From: Candidatus Melainabacteria bacterium
GTDB lineage: Bacteria; Cyanobacteriota; Vampirovibrionia; Gastranaerophilales; Gastranaerophilaceae
Length of the DNA: 42,070 bases
Assembly (NCBI GenBank): GCA_003258795.1
Contig: QHMH01000015.1
Coordinates: forward strand, 1 to 42,070
Direction of reading: 5' to 3'
The translations under genes were made by a program, and so were the position numbers. This document shows positions 32,586-40,186 of this stretch, one piece after another (the first letter of the stretch is position 1; each line of letters starts with the position of its first letter). Below the pieces are notes generated by a model, which was not told the DNA's origin, searched no databases, and worked only from the letters and a program-made list of their open reading frames with translations.

Positions 32586-34922
32586 TTAGCTGAACAAGTT
32601 AAATGATCTTTCGATATTTGCATCACGTGATGTCTTGATTGATTCTATTTCGTTTTTAACAGCCGTGTGTTCCGTTTCAATATTTGCAAGTTCTCTATCG
32701 ATTTTCTTTTCTTTTCTTGTAATCTTATTAACAGCTGCATCATATTCTGCTTTTGCTTGAGTCAAATCTGCATCTGATAAGTTGTCAACAGAGATATAAT
32801 CGAAACTTGTAGAATATTGTTTTCTTTCAAGACCTGTTTCACCTACAAGAGATACATAGATGTTACCGACAGTCAATTGTTCATTTAACCAATCAGGGTC
32901 ATGCATTGTGTCATCATCTACTGCACAAGCTCCGCAGTTAGTTAATGCATCGAACAAGTTTGTGTAGTAATTTACAGAATACTCGTCACTCATCAAGATA
33001 TCATAATTTGATGAATCACCTACAAGCGCTAAAATCTTGTTTATCAATTCTTCTATAGCTTTTAGTGCATTTCTGTCATAAGGTTTGCCAGAATCTTTAA
33101 AGTCGTTCAATTCTTGAACGTATTCTAACAATTTTTTACCATTAGGACTGTCAGGAGGGAAGATTTTACCTGATTCTTCCATAAACTTGTTGACTTCATC
33201 CGTCAAAGTACCTATATAGCCTTTGTTTTCGCCGCCGTCACCGTTAATTTTTTCAGTTTCTTCTTTAATCATTTCAGCAACATTAGCATCAACATCGTGA
33301 ACACTTTCTTCAACTCTGTCAAGAACTGATTGTAATTTAGCTTTGTATACGTTCAAGTATTTGTTAACATAATCTGGTTGATTTTCAACTGCAGAACCTT
33401 GGTCAACTCTACCATTGTTGAGATATTGCATAAATTGATCTGCGTTAGAACACCAAATTACACTGCCATCACCCAATACTTGTCTTTGAGCATCACCAGC
33501 CCAATAAGTATTTGTAAAAACTTGTGTTGTCAATGCTGAGTCCCAAGAAGTACTACCATTTGAAACTGTCTTAACCCAAGATGAATAACCTTCACTCAAA
33601 GATATAGACTCATAGTAAGATGAACGTACAGCATCTGGTGTATCAGGTTCACTCTCATAAATCGCAGGGCCTTCATGGGTTTTAGTACAACCAGAAACAC
33701 AATTAGTATCATGGCCTGCAGATTCATAACCAACAATAGATGATTTCCAATAGTCTTTGACAGCCAAATAATCTTCAATATGGTCAACATATTGCATATT
33801 GATATTTGAAATATTTGGAGTAATTTTACCAGATTGGATTGCTTCAAAAATTACAACATAGATATCAGTCAAGTTGTAAAGATTTGTATTCATATCTTTA
33901 GTACATCCAGGAAGTATTCCTCTGTAATCATCAGGGAACACCGGTCTATTTGCATGAACAGGAAAGTCTTTAGCATTTGTGATAGCTATTGTTGCAATAA
34001 CAGCTTTGGCCAATTCGGCATTTTTAGAAATTTGGTCAATTTGATCTTGAGTCAAACTACCGTTTTGATTGAAACTTTTTACCAAATTATCTTGCATTTG
34101 GTCTAAAGCTTTTTTGAAAGTAGAATCACCAGTTTTATCTTTCAAATAGTCAGCACCGTTAACACTGAAAGCTTTTTCAGCACCAACATTTATATCTTTG
34201 CCAACTTCCATAGCAAGTTGAGCTGAGTTAATCCAGTATGGATTTTGTTTGTAATCATCGCTTTTTACAACATTGTTTACAAATTTACCAGTACCAATTA
34301 AATCTTCGTCACCTAAAATGCCACCTTGAGTTGTTAACAAAGTTCCAATAGCACGCAAAGCGCCACCGAATTCATCGCCCCAGTCACTTTGCCATCCCAA
34401 ATTATCCAATGCTTTTTGTGCATTGTTTAATTGAGCAGTCACACCACTGTTTGGATCTGTCAATACTAAACCCGCATTGATTCTTGATGTTCCACCAGTG
34501 ATATTATAAGATGTTGATGAAATACCAGACAATGTTCCTTTTGAGTAAGATTTTGCATCAACTCTTGCAACATTAAATTCACCTAAGAATTTGTCAAGGT
34601 TTCCGTTTGCAACTTCAAATGCAGAAAGTACGTCTTTTGAACAAATTACTTGTCCAAGTTCGTTTTGCAACATCAATTGATCTGTTCCTGTTGGAGCACC
34701 ATAACCTGTCAACAATGAAGCGTTTGCTTGTTGGTATTCGCCATTGATATCATACAAGTTGATGTAGTTGTTGCTTAATGCTTTAATATATTTGCTTGAT
34801 GCTTCAGAAGACGCAGTAGAAAGAGCAACCTTCTGATTAGAAAGCACTTGAGATCTTAATTCAAGATCTGATAATCTTGAAGTAAGACTTAATAATCTTC
34901 CTTGTGATGCTGCTAAACCCAT
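32586..34922 (-). CDS. Large protein of unknown function, MGLAASQGR type (778 aa)
   Basis: I do not recognise a characterised family, though the MGLAASQ-type opening fits proteins I associate with gut Gastranaerophilales. No signal peptide or membrane helix is present. Residues 1-55 are helical and Ser/Ala/Leu-rich ('SLTSRLSDLELRSQVLSNQK'), like the ends of secreted filament proteins. The middle is Asn/Asp/Gly-rich with Cys pairs ('NCVSGCTK', 'NCGACAVDD'). The last 60 residues form a charged coiled coil ('AEYDAAVNKITRKEKKIDRE') ending in NIERSFNLFS. Codon use resembles nifJ, hinting at high expression. GGAG lies 12 nt before the ATG. It is monocistronic between a strong terminator and a long AT-rich gap. 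Confidence 0.72.
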   Translation of the reverse strand: MGLAASQGRLLSLTSRLSDLELRSQVLSNQKVALSTASSEASSKYIKALSNNYINLYDINGEYQQANASLLTGYGAPTGTDQLMLQNELGQVICSKDVLSAFEVANGNLDKFLGEFNVARVDAKSYSKGTLSGISSTSYNITGGTSRINAGLVLTDPNSGVTAQLNNAQKALDNLGWQSDWGDEFGGALRAIGTLLTTQGGILGDEDLIGTGKFVNNVVKSDDYKQNPYWINSAQLAMEVGKDINVGAEKAFSVNGADYLKDKTGDSTFKKALDQMQDNLVKSFNQNGSLTQDQIDQISKNAELAKAVIATIAITNAKDFPVHANRPVFPDDYRGILPGCTKDMNTNLYNLTDIYVVIFEAIQSGKITPNISNINMQYVDHIEDYLAVKDYWKSSIVGYESAGHDTNCVSGCTKTHEGPAIYESEPDTPDAVRSSYYESISLSEGYSSWVKTVSNGSTSWDSALTTQVFTNTYWAGDAQRQVLGDGSVIWCSNADQFMQYLNNGRVDQGSAVENQPDYVNKYLNVYKAKLQSVLDRVEESVHDVDANVAEMIKEETEKINGDGGENKGYIGTLTDEVNKFMEESGKIFPPDSPNGKKLLEYVQELNDFKDSGKPYDRNALKAIEELINKILALVGDSSNYDILMSDEYSVNYYTNLFDALTNCGACAVDDDTMHDPDWLNEQLTVGNIYVSLVGETGLERKQYSTSFDYISVDNLSDADLTQAKAEYDAAVNKITRKEKKIDRELANIETEHTAVKNEIESIKTSRDANIERSFNLFS

Positions 34923-35250
34923 TTTCTATCTGTTCTCCGTTCTTCTTAACTTTAAGGTATCGACCTATTTCATCCTCTTACTTTATTAAAGTATTTTTTA
35001 ATTAAAAAATTGCCTTTTTCAATACATGTATATTAACAATTCTTAACATATTTTTAAATATTTGTCTATACTTTATTTTAAGGAGATTTAGGGGAAAATT
35101 TTTGAAAATAAATAGTAAAAAAAAAAATAAAAATATAACTATTTATTTTTATAAACCTAAATTTCACAACAATAGAAATAAAGAAAATTTATATACACTA
35201 CATTAAGATTGTATTTTGCTTGTTGTATAATACTAAAAAAAGGAGCTTTT
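34923..35250. other. 328-bp AT-rich gap between divergent genes
   Basis: Holds the ribosome site of the leftward 778-aa gene, a long A/T-rich stretch (35100-35160), and the promoter of the rightward GT8 gene. No tRNA, repeat or convincing small gene was seen. A 34-codon A-rich frame opening with TTG at 35102, after AAGGAG and GGGG, is possible but not supported. Confidence 0.5.
35203..35231 (+). promoter_or_regulatory. Promoter of the GT8 gene
   Basis: TTAAGA (35203-35208), 17-bp spacer, perfect TATAAT (35226-35231), 19 bp ahead of the ATG; AAGGAG lies between. Confidence 0.7.
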
Positions 35251-36183
35251 ATGACTGATATTCACATAGCAATTACACATAACGATGCTTACACAGAACA
35301 TTGTGTTGTTACCATGACATCTATCCTTGCAAACAAGGGTGATGAAAATATTATCTTCCATATTATAGACGGCGGATTGAGTGAAAAATCTAAAAGTGAA
35401 ATTCTAAAAGTTCCAAATTGCAAAGTAGAATTCAACCCAGTTGACAATAATATTTTTAAAGATTACAAGCAGGCTGATTATTACCCCGTAACTATTCTTT
35501 GGACAGTGATTTTGCCAACTCTTGTTAATGTCGACAAGCTTCTCTACCTTGACTGTGATTTAATTGTAAATTCATCTCTCAAAGAGCTTTGGGATACAGA
35601 TATTGGTGACAATTATCTTGTTGCGGTAGAAGATGCAAACGGGGTTAAATATGCAAAAAAATTCGGATTAAAAGGTAAACTTTTCTTCAACACTGGAATG
35701 ATGCTAATAAACTGTAAAAAACAATTAGAAGATGATATTCCAAACAAAGCTATTAAAATTTCAATGGAAAGAACAGGTACAAAATTTGGTTACGATCAGA
35801 CCGTACTCAACCAACTTTTTGAAGGTAAAGTTAAATATACAGATTTGAAATGGAATTTGCAGTACTGTCCAATAAATGTTTACCCAACTTACAGTTCAAA
35901 AACAGATTATGCAAACGCAATCAAATCAGCTAACATTGTTCACTACGTTGGGGATTACAAGCCTTGGAAGAAAGGCTTTTCATGCTTTTCACCTAAAAAT
36001 AAAGATTACTTAAAATACCACGCTATGACATCTTACAAATTACAAAATTATAAGATGTGGTTATTAGAAGATAAGTTGCTATCTTACAGAGGAATATTCG
36101 CATACATAAAAAGATATCCGCTATTCTTATTTAGAAAAAACTTCTGGGGTAGCATTTTCTATTTTATGAATTTGAAACCTTAA
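35251..36183 (+). CDS. Family 8 glycosyltransferase, LgtC-like (310 aa)
   Basis: Adds a hexose (often galactose or glucose) from a nucleotide sugar, typically to LPS core. The start at 35251 has AAGGAG 5 nt upstream. GT8 marks: 'HIAITHNDAYTEHCVVTMTS', the metal-binding 'YLDCDLIVNSSLKELWDTDI' (Asp-Cys-Asp), 'FFNTGMMLINCKK', 'YDQTVLNQLF' and 'IVHYVGDYKPWKKG'. The C-terminal 50 residues are basic and aromatic ('YIKRYPLFLFRKNFWG'), as in enzymes that sit on the membrane face. Its last 20 bases overlap the convergent cupin gene. Confidence 0.92.
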   Translation: MTDIHIAITHNDAYTEHCVVTMTSILANKGDENIIFHIIDGGLSEKSKSEILKVPNCKVEFNPVDNNIFKDYKQADYYPVTILWTVILPTLVNVDKLLYLDCDLIVNSSLKELWDTDIGDNYLVAVEDANGVKYAKKFGLKGKLFFNTGMMLINCKKQLEDDIPNKAIKISMERTGTKFGYDQTVLNQLFEGKVKYTDLKWNLQYCPINVYPTYSSKTDYANAIKSANIVHYVGDYKPWKKGFSCFSPKNKDYLKYHAMTSYKLQNYKMWLLEDKLLSYRGIFAYIKRYPLFLFRKNFWGSIFYFMNLKP

Positions 36184-36556
36184 TAAATTCATCATAATCT
36201 TTTATATACTCGTTTGCATCATAATGTTCGCTTGACAAAACGAGTAAAATGCAGTCTTTTGAAAAATCAAACATTTCTTTCCACGTCATTTTTTCAAGAT
36301 ATAGGGCTTTATCAGGACTATTAAGTTCAAATATTTTTTGTTCTTTGCCATTGTCTGCTTTAACTTTACAACTTCCATTCAAAGCTATAAGCAAAAACTC
36401 TGAATTTTTATTGGCGTGCGCCCCTCTTGGCTTTGATGGTTTTGTTCCATAAACATAAAAGACTCTTTTAACCTCAAAAGGCGAATTTGAACCTTTTTCG
36501 ATTGGAATTAGAGTTCCTCTTTCATCTCCAAATTTTTTTAAATCTATAATTTCCAT
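36164..36556 (-). CDS. WxcM/FdtA/QdtA-like sugar 3,4-ketoisomerase (130 aa)
   Basis: A cupin-fold enzyme that moves the keto group of dTDP-6-deoxy-hexos-4-ulose from C4 to C3, preparing it for a 3-aminotransferase. Family phrases: 'FGDERGTLIPIE', 'FEVKRVFYVYG', 'PRGAHANKNSEF', 'MTWKEMFDFS' and 'LLVLSSEHYDANEYIKDY'. FdtA and QdtA differ in product stereochemistry, which I cannot settle here. The DegT aminotransferase diverges from it 44 bp away. No Shine-Dalgarno sequence; TAGAAT ends 6 nt before the ATG, so the mRNA is probably leaderless. Confidence 0.85.
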   Translation of the reverse strand: MEIIDLKKFGDERGTLIPIEKGSNSPFEVKRVFYVYGTKPSKPRGAHANKNSEFLLIALNGSCKVKADNGKEQKIFELNSPDKALYLEKMTWKEMFDFSKDCILLVLSSEHYDANEYIKDYDEFIKVSNS

Positions 36557-36566
36557 TCTGTAATTC

Positions 36567-36594
36567 TAACACAAATTATTTTTTGTGTTATCAT
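36567..36594. promoter_or_regulatory. Compact divergent leaderless promoters with an inverted repeat
   Basis: TAACACAAA (36567-36575) and TTTGTGTTA (36582-36590) form a perfect 9-bp inverted repeat with a 6-nt centre. It overlaps the -10 boxes of both genes: TATCAT (36589-36594) for the rightward DegT gene and TAGAAT (minus, 36568-36563) for the cupin. Each -10 ends 6 nt from its ATG; weak -35s (CTAACA, ATAACA) lie 17 bp upstream of each. Confidence 0.6.
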
Positions 36595-36600
36595 AAACTT

Positions 36601-37692
36601 ATGGTTAAGTTTCTTGATTTACATAAAATAAATGAACAGTACAGGGATGCCATAGACAACTCAATAAAAAGAGTTCTTGACAGTGGGTGGTATCTTTTGG
36701 GAAAAGAAAATGAAAATTTCTGCAAAAATTTTGCACAATATTGTAATGCAAAGTATTGTATAGGTGTCGCTAATGGGTTAGAAGCTTTAACCTTGATTGT
36801 TAATGCTTTTGATTTTGAAAAAGGGTCGGAAATTATTGTTCCTGCAAATACTTATATTGCTACAATATTATCAATAACTCAAAATGGACATGTTCCAGTT
36901 TTGGTAGAACCTGACATTAACACATATAATATTGATGTAAAAAAAATCGAACAAGCTATAACAGAAAAAACAAAAGCTATAATGGTAGTCCACTTATATG
37001 GAGAAGGCGTTGAAATAAAACCAGTACTTGAACTTGCAAAGAAATACAATCTAAAAGTTATAGAAGATTGTGCGCAAGCTCATGGGGCTTGTTATCTAAA
37101 CACTTCTGAGAGAGTTGGCTCACTTTCTGATGCAAGTGGTTTCTCTTTTTACCCAGGGAAAAACCTTGGATGTCTTGGCGATGGCGGGGCTGTTACAACA
37201 AATGACGAGCAATTAGCAAAAAAAATAACAGCGTTACGCAATTATGGTTCACACATCAAATATCATAATATTTACAGAGGTGTTAACTCAAGACTTGATG
37301 AAATACAGGCTGCAGTTTTGGATGCAAAATTACCTTTCCTTGATAGGGACAACAAAAAGAGATTGGAAATCGCTAAATATTACTTAGCAAATATCAAAAA
37401 TCAAAAAATTATCTTGCCAAAGATGTTTGATGAAAAATCTCATGTATTTCATATTTTTGCGGTAAGAACAGAAAATAGAGATGAGTTTCAAAAATACCTT
37501 GCAGATAATGATATTCAAACGCTTATACATTATCCAATTCCGCCACACAAACAAGAATGTTATAAAGAGTGGAATAATTTGTCATTTCCGATTACAGAAA
37601 AAATTCACAGAGAAATTTTAAGTTTACCAATCTCTCCGGTTATGACAGAAGAAGAAGTTCAAAAAGTTGTTGATGTAGTTAACAAATACTAA
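36601..37692 (+). CDS. DegT/DnrJ/EryC1-type sugar 3-aminotransferase, FdtB/QdtB-like (363 aa)
   Basis: A PLP enzyme that puts an amino group on C3 of a dTDP-3-keto-6-deoxyhexose. Marks: 'VANGLEALTLIVNAFDF', 'VPANTYIATILSI', 'VHLYGEGVEIKP', 'VIEDCAQAHGACYL', the PLP Lys in 'FSFYPGKNLGCLGDGGA' and 'VNSRLDEIQAAVLDAKL'. The divergent FdtA-like gene supplies the matching substrate, so the pair makes dTDP-Fuc3N or dTDP-Qui3N; the acetyltransferase and dTDP-glucose genes are not in the window. The ATG is chosen over an upstream TTG. No ribosome site; likely leaderless. Confidence 0.9.
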   Translation: MVKFLDLHKINEQYRDAIDNSIKRVLDSGWYLLGKENENFCKNFAQYCNAKYCIGVANGLEALTLIVNAFDFEKGSEIIVPANTYIATILSITQNGHVPVLVEPDINTYNIDVKKIEQAITEKTKAIMVVHLYGEGVEIKPVLELAKKYNLKVIEDCAQAHGACYLNTSERVGSLSDASGFSFYPGKNLGCLGDGGAVTTNDEQLAKKITALRNYGSHIKYHNIYRGVNSRLDEIQAAVLDAKLPFLDRDNKKRLEIAKYYLANIKNQKIILPKMFDEKSHVFHIFAVRTENRDEFQKYLADNDIQTLIHYPIPPHKQECYKEWNNLSFPITEKIHREILSLPISPVMTEEEVQKVVDVVNKY

Positions 37693-37706
37693 AAGTTTAA
37701 CAAAAG

Positions 37707-37742
37707 GGAGTGCGCCTTGAAAAATTTTTCAAGGCGCACTCC
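37707..37742. terminator. Perfect 36-nt palindrome, shared terminator
   Basis: GGAGTGCGCCTTGAAAAA pairs with its exact complement. It lies between the converging DegT and dxs-like genes. There is no long T-run beyond it on either side, as with the hairpin at 97-130. Confidence 0.75.
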
Positions 37743-37758
37743 TTCACTCTTTAGAGTT

Positions 37759-39525
37759 TTAGATATATTCTTTAATATCTTCAAAAATGAGTTCTGGTGT
37801 TAAGTGATAGCGTTCATACAAATTTGATTCTCTATCTGTAAACTCTTTTTTTGCTCCGAAGTTTACAACTTTCATTGAAGAGTCTGCATAATATCTCGAA
37901 ATTTTTTCGCCATAACCGCCATCAAGGCAACCGTCTTCCAATGTTACAACCAAGCTATGTTTAGATTTTAAATCTTCCAACATCTTTTCGTCTAAACCAG
38001 TGAGATAAACTGGGTTTATAAGTGTTGCATCAATATTCAATTTTGATTTCAAAATATCTTTAACTTTTTCTGCAAGTTGGTAGAAATTTCCAACACCAAT
38101 TATGGCGAACTTTTCACCTTCACAAGTTATTTTTGATTTATTTAAAATTGAATAATCAGTATTATCAACGACATTGGTTGAAACAAGTTCTGACAAAGGT
38201 ACTCTAATTGCAACTGGATATTTAGATTGATCTATCGACCAATCAAGCATTGCGAGATATTCTTCTTTGTTAGTTGGAGCTAAATAAACAATATTTGGAA
38301 TGTTGCTAACCAAAGGAATATCAAAAACTTGCAAGTGTGTAACATCTGCATTAGATATTCCACCCCAATATACAAGGATTGTAGCAGGGGCATTATTTAT
38401 CGCTAAATCTTGTGACAACTGATCATAACTTCTTTGAAGGAATGAGCTTAAAATTTCCAAAACTGGTTTAGCGCCGTTTGCTGCAAGTCCAGAGGCGTAT
38501 CCGACTGCGTGTTGCTCTGCTATTCCTACATCTGTGTAGTTTTCACCAAGCAAGGCTCTAACATCTTTTGTCAAACCAGTTGCCCCAGGGGTTGCCGCAG
38601 AAATAACCATAACATTTTTATCATTTTTTACTTTTTCAATTAAGTAATCGTTTGTAATTGAGGTATAACTTTCAACCATCTTTTGTTCTTTGCCATATCT
38701 TTCAACAAAACCAGACATTTGCCAGTGATAAGTTTCCTTATCTTCTACTGCAGGCTCATAACCTTTTCCTTTTAGGGTGTGAATATGTACAACTGTTGGT
38801 TTGTTGGTATCTTTAACTTTCTTGAAAAGTTCAATAAGTTTTGAAACATCGTTGCCATTTTCTTCATAGTAATAGTCAAACCCCATAGATTTAAATATGT
38901 TTTCTTCTGATGTTCCGTTTGACTCTCTTAACTTTGTAAGGCTGTTGTAAATTCCACCTTTTACTGGAGCGATTGACATTGTATTGTCGTTTACCACAAT
39001 AATAATATTGGAGTTCAAAATTGCAGCATTGCTTAATCCCTCAAAAGCTTCTCCACCGGAGAGAGAACCGTCACCGATTAAGGCTATTACGTTATAATTT
39101 TCACCTTTTAAATCTCTTGCTTTTGCCAAACCTGTTGAAAGGCTGAGAGATGTTGAAGTGTGACCGATAATAAAGTTGTCGTGTTCGCTTTCATTCGAAT
39201 TTGAATAACCAGAAATTTCTGGGTGTTTTAATGGATTAAGAAATGCATCTTTTCTGCCTGTCAAAATTTTGTGAGGATATATTTGGTGAGAGACATCGAA
39301 AACGAATTTGTCAATTGGAGAGTTAAAGACATAATGCATTGCGATAGTTGCCTCAACGATTCCCAAATCTGGGCCCAAATGTCCTCCAATGGTGTCAACC
39401 TTATTTATAATAGCTTTTCTAATATCCTCAGATAAGATATTCATTTCGTTAACCGTAAGAGTTTTAACATCTTTTGGTGTATTAACTTTAGCAAAAATTT
39501 CTGAATAGTTTTGTGAATTTGTCAT
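37759..39525 (-). CDS. dxs: 1-Deoxy-D-xylulose-5-phosphate synthase-like enzyme (588 aa)
   Basis: A TPP enzyme of the Dxs/transketolase family; Dxs joins pyruvate and glyceraldehyde-3-P for isoprenoid, thiamine and B6 synthesis. Present: 'GGHLGPDLGIVEATIAMHYV' (His49), 'DVSHQIYPHKILTGRKD' (His80), GDGS at 151-154 with 'IVVNDNTMSIAP', Glu337 in 'GIAEQHAV', and Arg365 in 'FLQRSYDQ'. It is about 35 residues shorter than usual. Where classical Dxs has the DRAG motif, this has YWGG (386-389), losing an Arg that binds substrate phosphate, and DG-THxG is ADVTHLQ. It may belong to a divergent Dxs-like branch with changed substrate. AGGAG precedes the ATG. Confidence 0.85.
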   Translation of the reverse strand: MTNSQNYSEIFAKVNTPKDVKTLTVNEMNILSEDIRKAIINKVDTIGGHLGPDLGIVEATIAMHYVFNSPIDKFVFDVSHQIYPHKILTGRKDAFLNPLKHPEISGYSNSNESEHDNFIIGHTSTSLSLSTGLAKARDLKGENYNVIALIGDGSLSGGEAFEGLSNAAILNSNIIIVVNDNTMSIAPVKGGIYNSLTKLRESNGTSEENIFKSMGFDYYYEENGNDVSKLIELFKKVKDTNKPTVVHIHTLKGKGYEPAVEDKETYHWQMSGFVERYGKEQKMVESYTSITNDYLIEKVKNDKNVMVISAATPGATGLTKDVRALLGENYTDVGIAEQHAVGYASGLAANGAKPVLEILSSFLQRSYDQLSQDLAINNAPATILVYWGGISNADVTHLQVFDIPLVSNIPNIVYLAPTNKEEYLAMLDWSIDQSKYPVAIRVPLSELVSTNVVDNTDYSILNKSKITCEGEKFAIIGVGNFYQLAEKVKDILKSKLNIDATLINPVYLTGLDEKMLEDLKSKHSLVVTLEDGCLDGGYGEKISRYYADSSMKVVNFGAKKEFTDRESNLYERYHLTPELIFEDIKEYI

Positions 39526-39582
39526 ATCGTTTTCTCCTATAATGTGCTTAACGAAAAATAAACTAACAATTATTTTATCATA

Positions 39583-39615
39583 ATTTTACTACTTGAGAGT
39601 TGCTATCAGTCAAGT
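39583..39615 (-). promoter_or_regulatory. MerR-type promoter with 19-bp spacer and dyad for the dxs-like gene
   Basis: On the minus strand TTGACT (39613-39608), 19-bp spacer, TAAAAT (39588-39583). A 25-nt dyad (39591-39615) with outer arms ACTTGA/TCAAGT covers the -35 and spacer. Spacers of 19-20 bp with a dyad are the signature of promoters that MerR proteins untwist. A merR gene starts 65 bp away. Confidence 0.72.
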
Positions 39616-39679
39616 GGTTATGTTTGTAAAAAAATATTATTATAATAATAATATATAAAAAAAGGCTTGGAGAATAAAA

Positions 39680-40099
39680 ATGTACACAATTAAAGAAGCG
39701 GCAAAAAAGGCATCAGTATCAGAGCATACATTGAGATTTTGGGCAAAAAGCGGATTTTTTCCCTTTTTGACTCGTGATGAAAACAATATCAGACGTTTTT
39801 CGGAAAACGATATGCAGTGGATAAGAATAGTAAAATGCCTACGTTCTGTTGGAACGCAAAATAAAGATATTAAAAGGTATATTGATTTATGTGTAGAGGG
39901 TGATTCTACCATAAGAGAGAGATATGAAATAATCTTAAACACAAAAGCAAAAGCACTAAAGCAGTTGGACGAATTAAAGAAACAGATTGACGTATTGAAT
40001 TATAAAGAAGATTTTTATAAAAATTTGATGAATGGAAAAATGGAAGATATTTGGAATCCTATGAAAACAAAAACTGCAATTGCAGGTAATAAAACTTAA
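39680..40099 (+). CDS. MerR-family transcriptional regulator (139 aa)
   Basis: An N-terminal winged helix-turn-helix ('YTIKEAAKKASVSEHTLRFW' and 'NIRRFSENDMQWIRIVKCLR') is followed by the long dimerising coiled coil (about 75-115, 'KALKQLDELKKQIDVLNYKE'). The effector part is short (about 25 residues) with no Cys, so metal or thiol sensing as in CueR or SoxR is unlikely; a small organic ligand or protein contact is possible. GGAG lies before the ATG. It diverges from the dxs-like gene, whose promoter has the typical long spacer and dyad, so that gene is the best candidate target. Confidence 0.9.
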   Translation: MYTIKEAAKKASVSEHTLRFWAKSGFFPFLTRDENNIRRFSENDMQWIRIVKCLRSVGTQNKDIKRYIDLCVEGDSTIRERYEIILNTKAKALKQLDELKKQIDVLNYKEDFYKNLMNGKMEDIWNPMKTKTAIAGNKT

Positions 40100-40186
40100 A
40101 CTTTATCATCGTTATAGATTTTTATGTTATAACTTTATAAAAAGTTGGAACATAAAAACTTAAATAGTCATGCAGAAAGGAAAAAT

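Noticed and set aside
32586..34922. Idea that the 778-aa protein is a flagellar hook or filament protein
   Set aside because: Only general helical ends match; no flagellin, FlgE or FlgK motif is present and no flagellar genes are nearby.
35102..35206. 34-codon frame from TTG after AAGGAG/GGGG, Lys/Asn-rich
   Set aside because: Codons are mostly A-runs, the start is TTG with poor spacing, and it lies in an AT-rich promoter gap; not enough to call a gene.
39640..39682. AT-repeat (ATTATTATAATAATAATATATA) ahead of merR
   Set aside because: Looks like a simple AT-rich promoter region; no unit repeated enough to be a true satellite.
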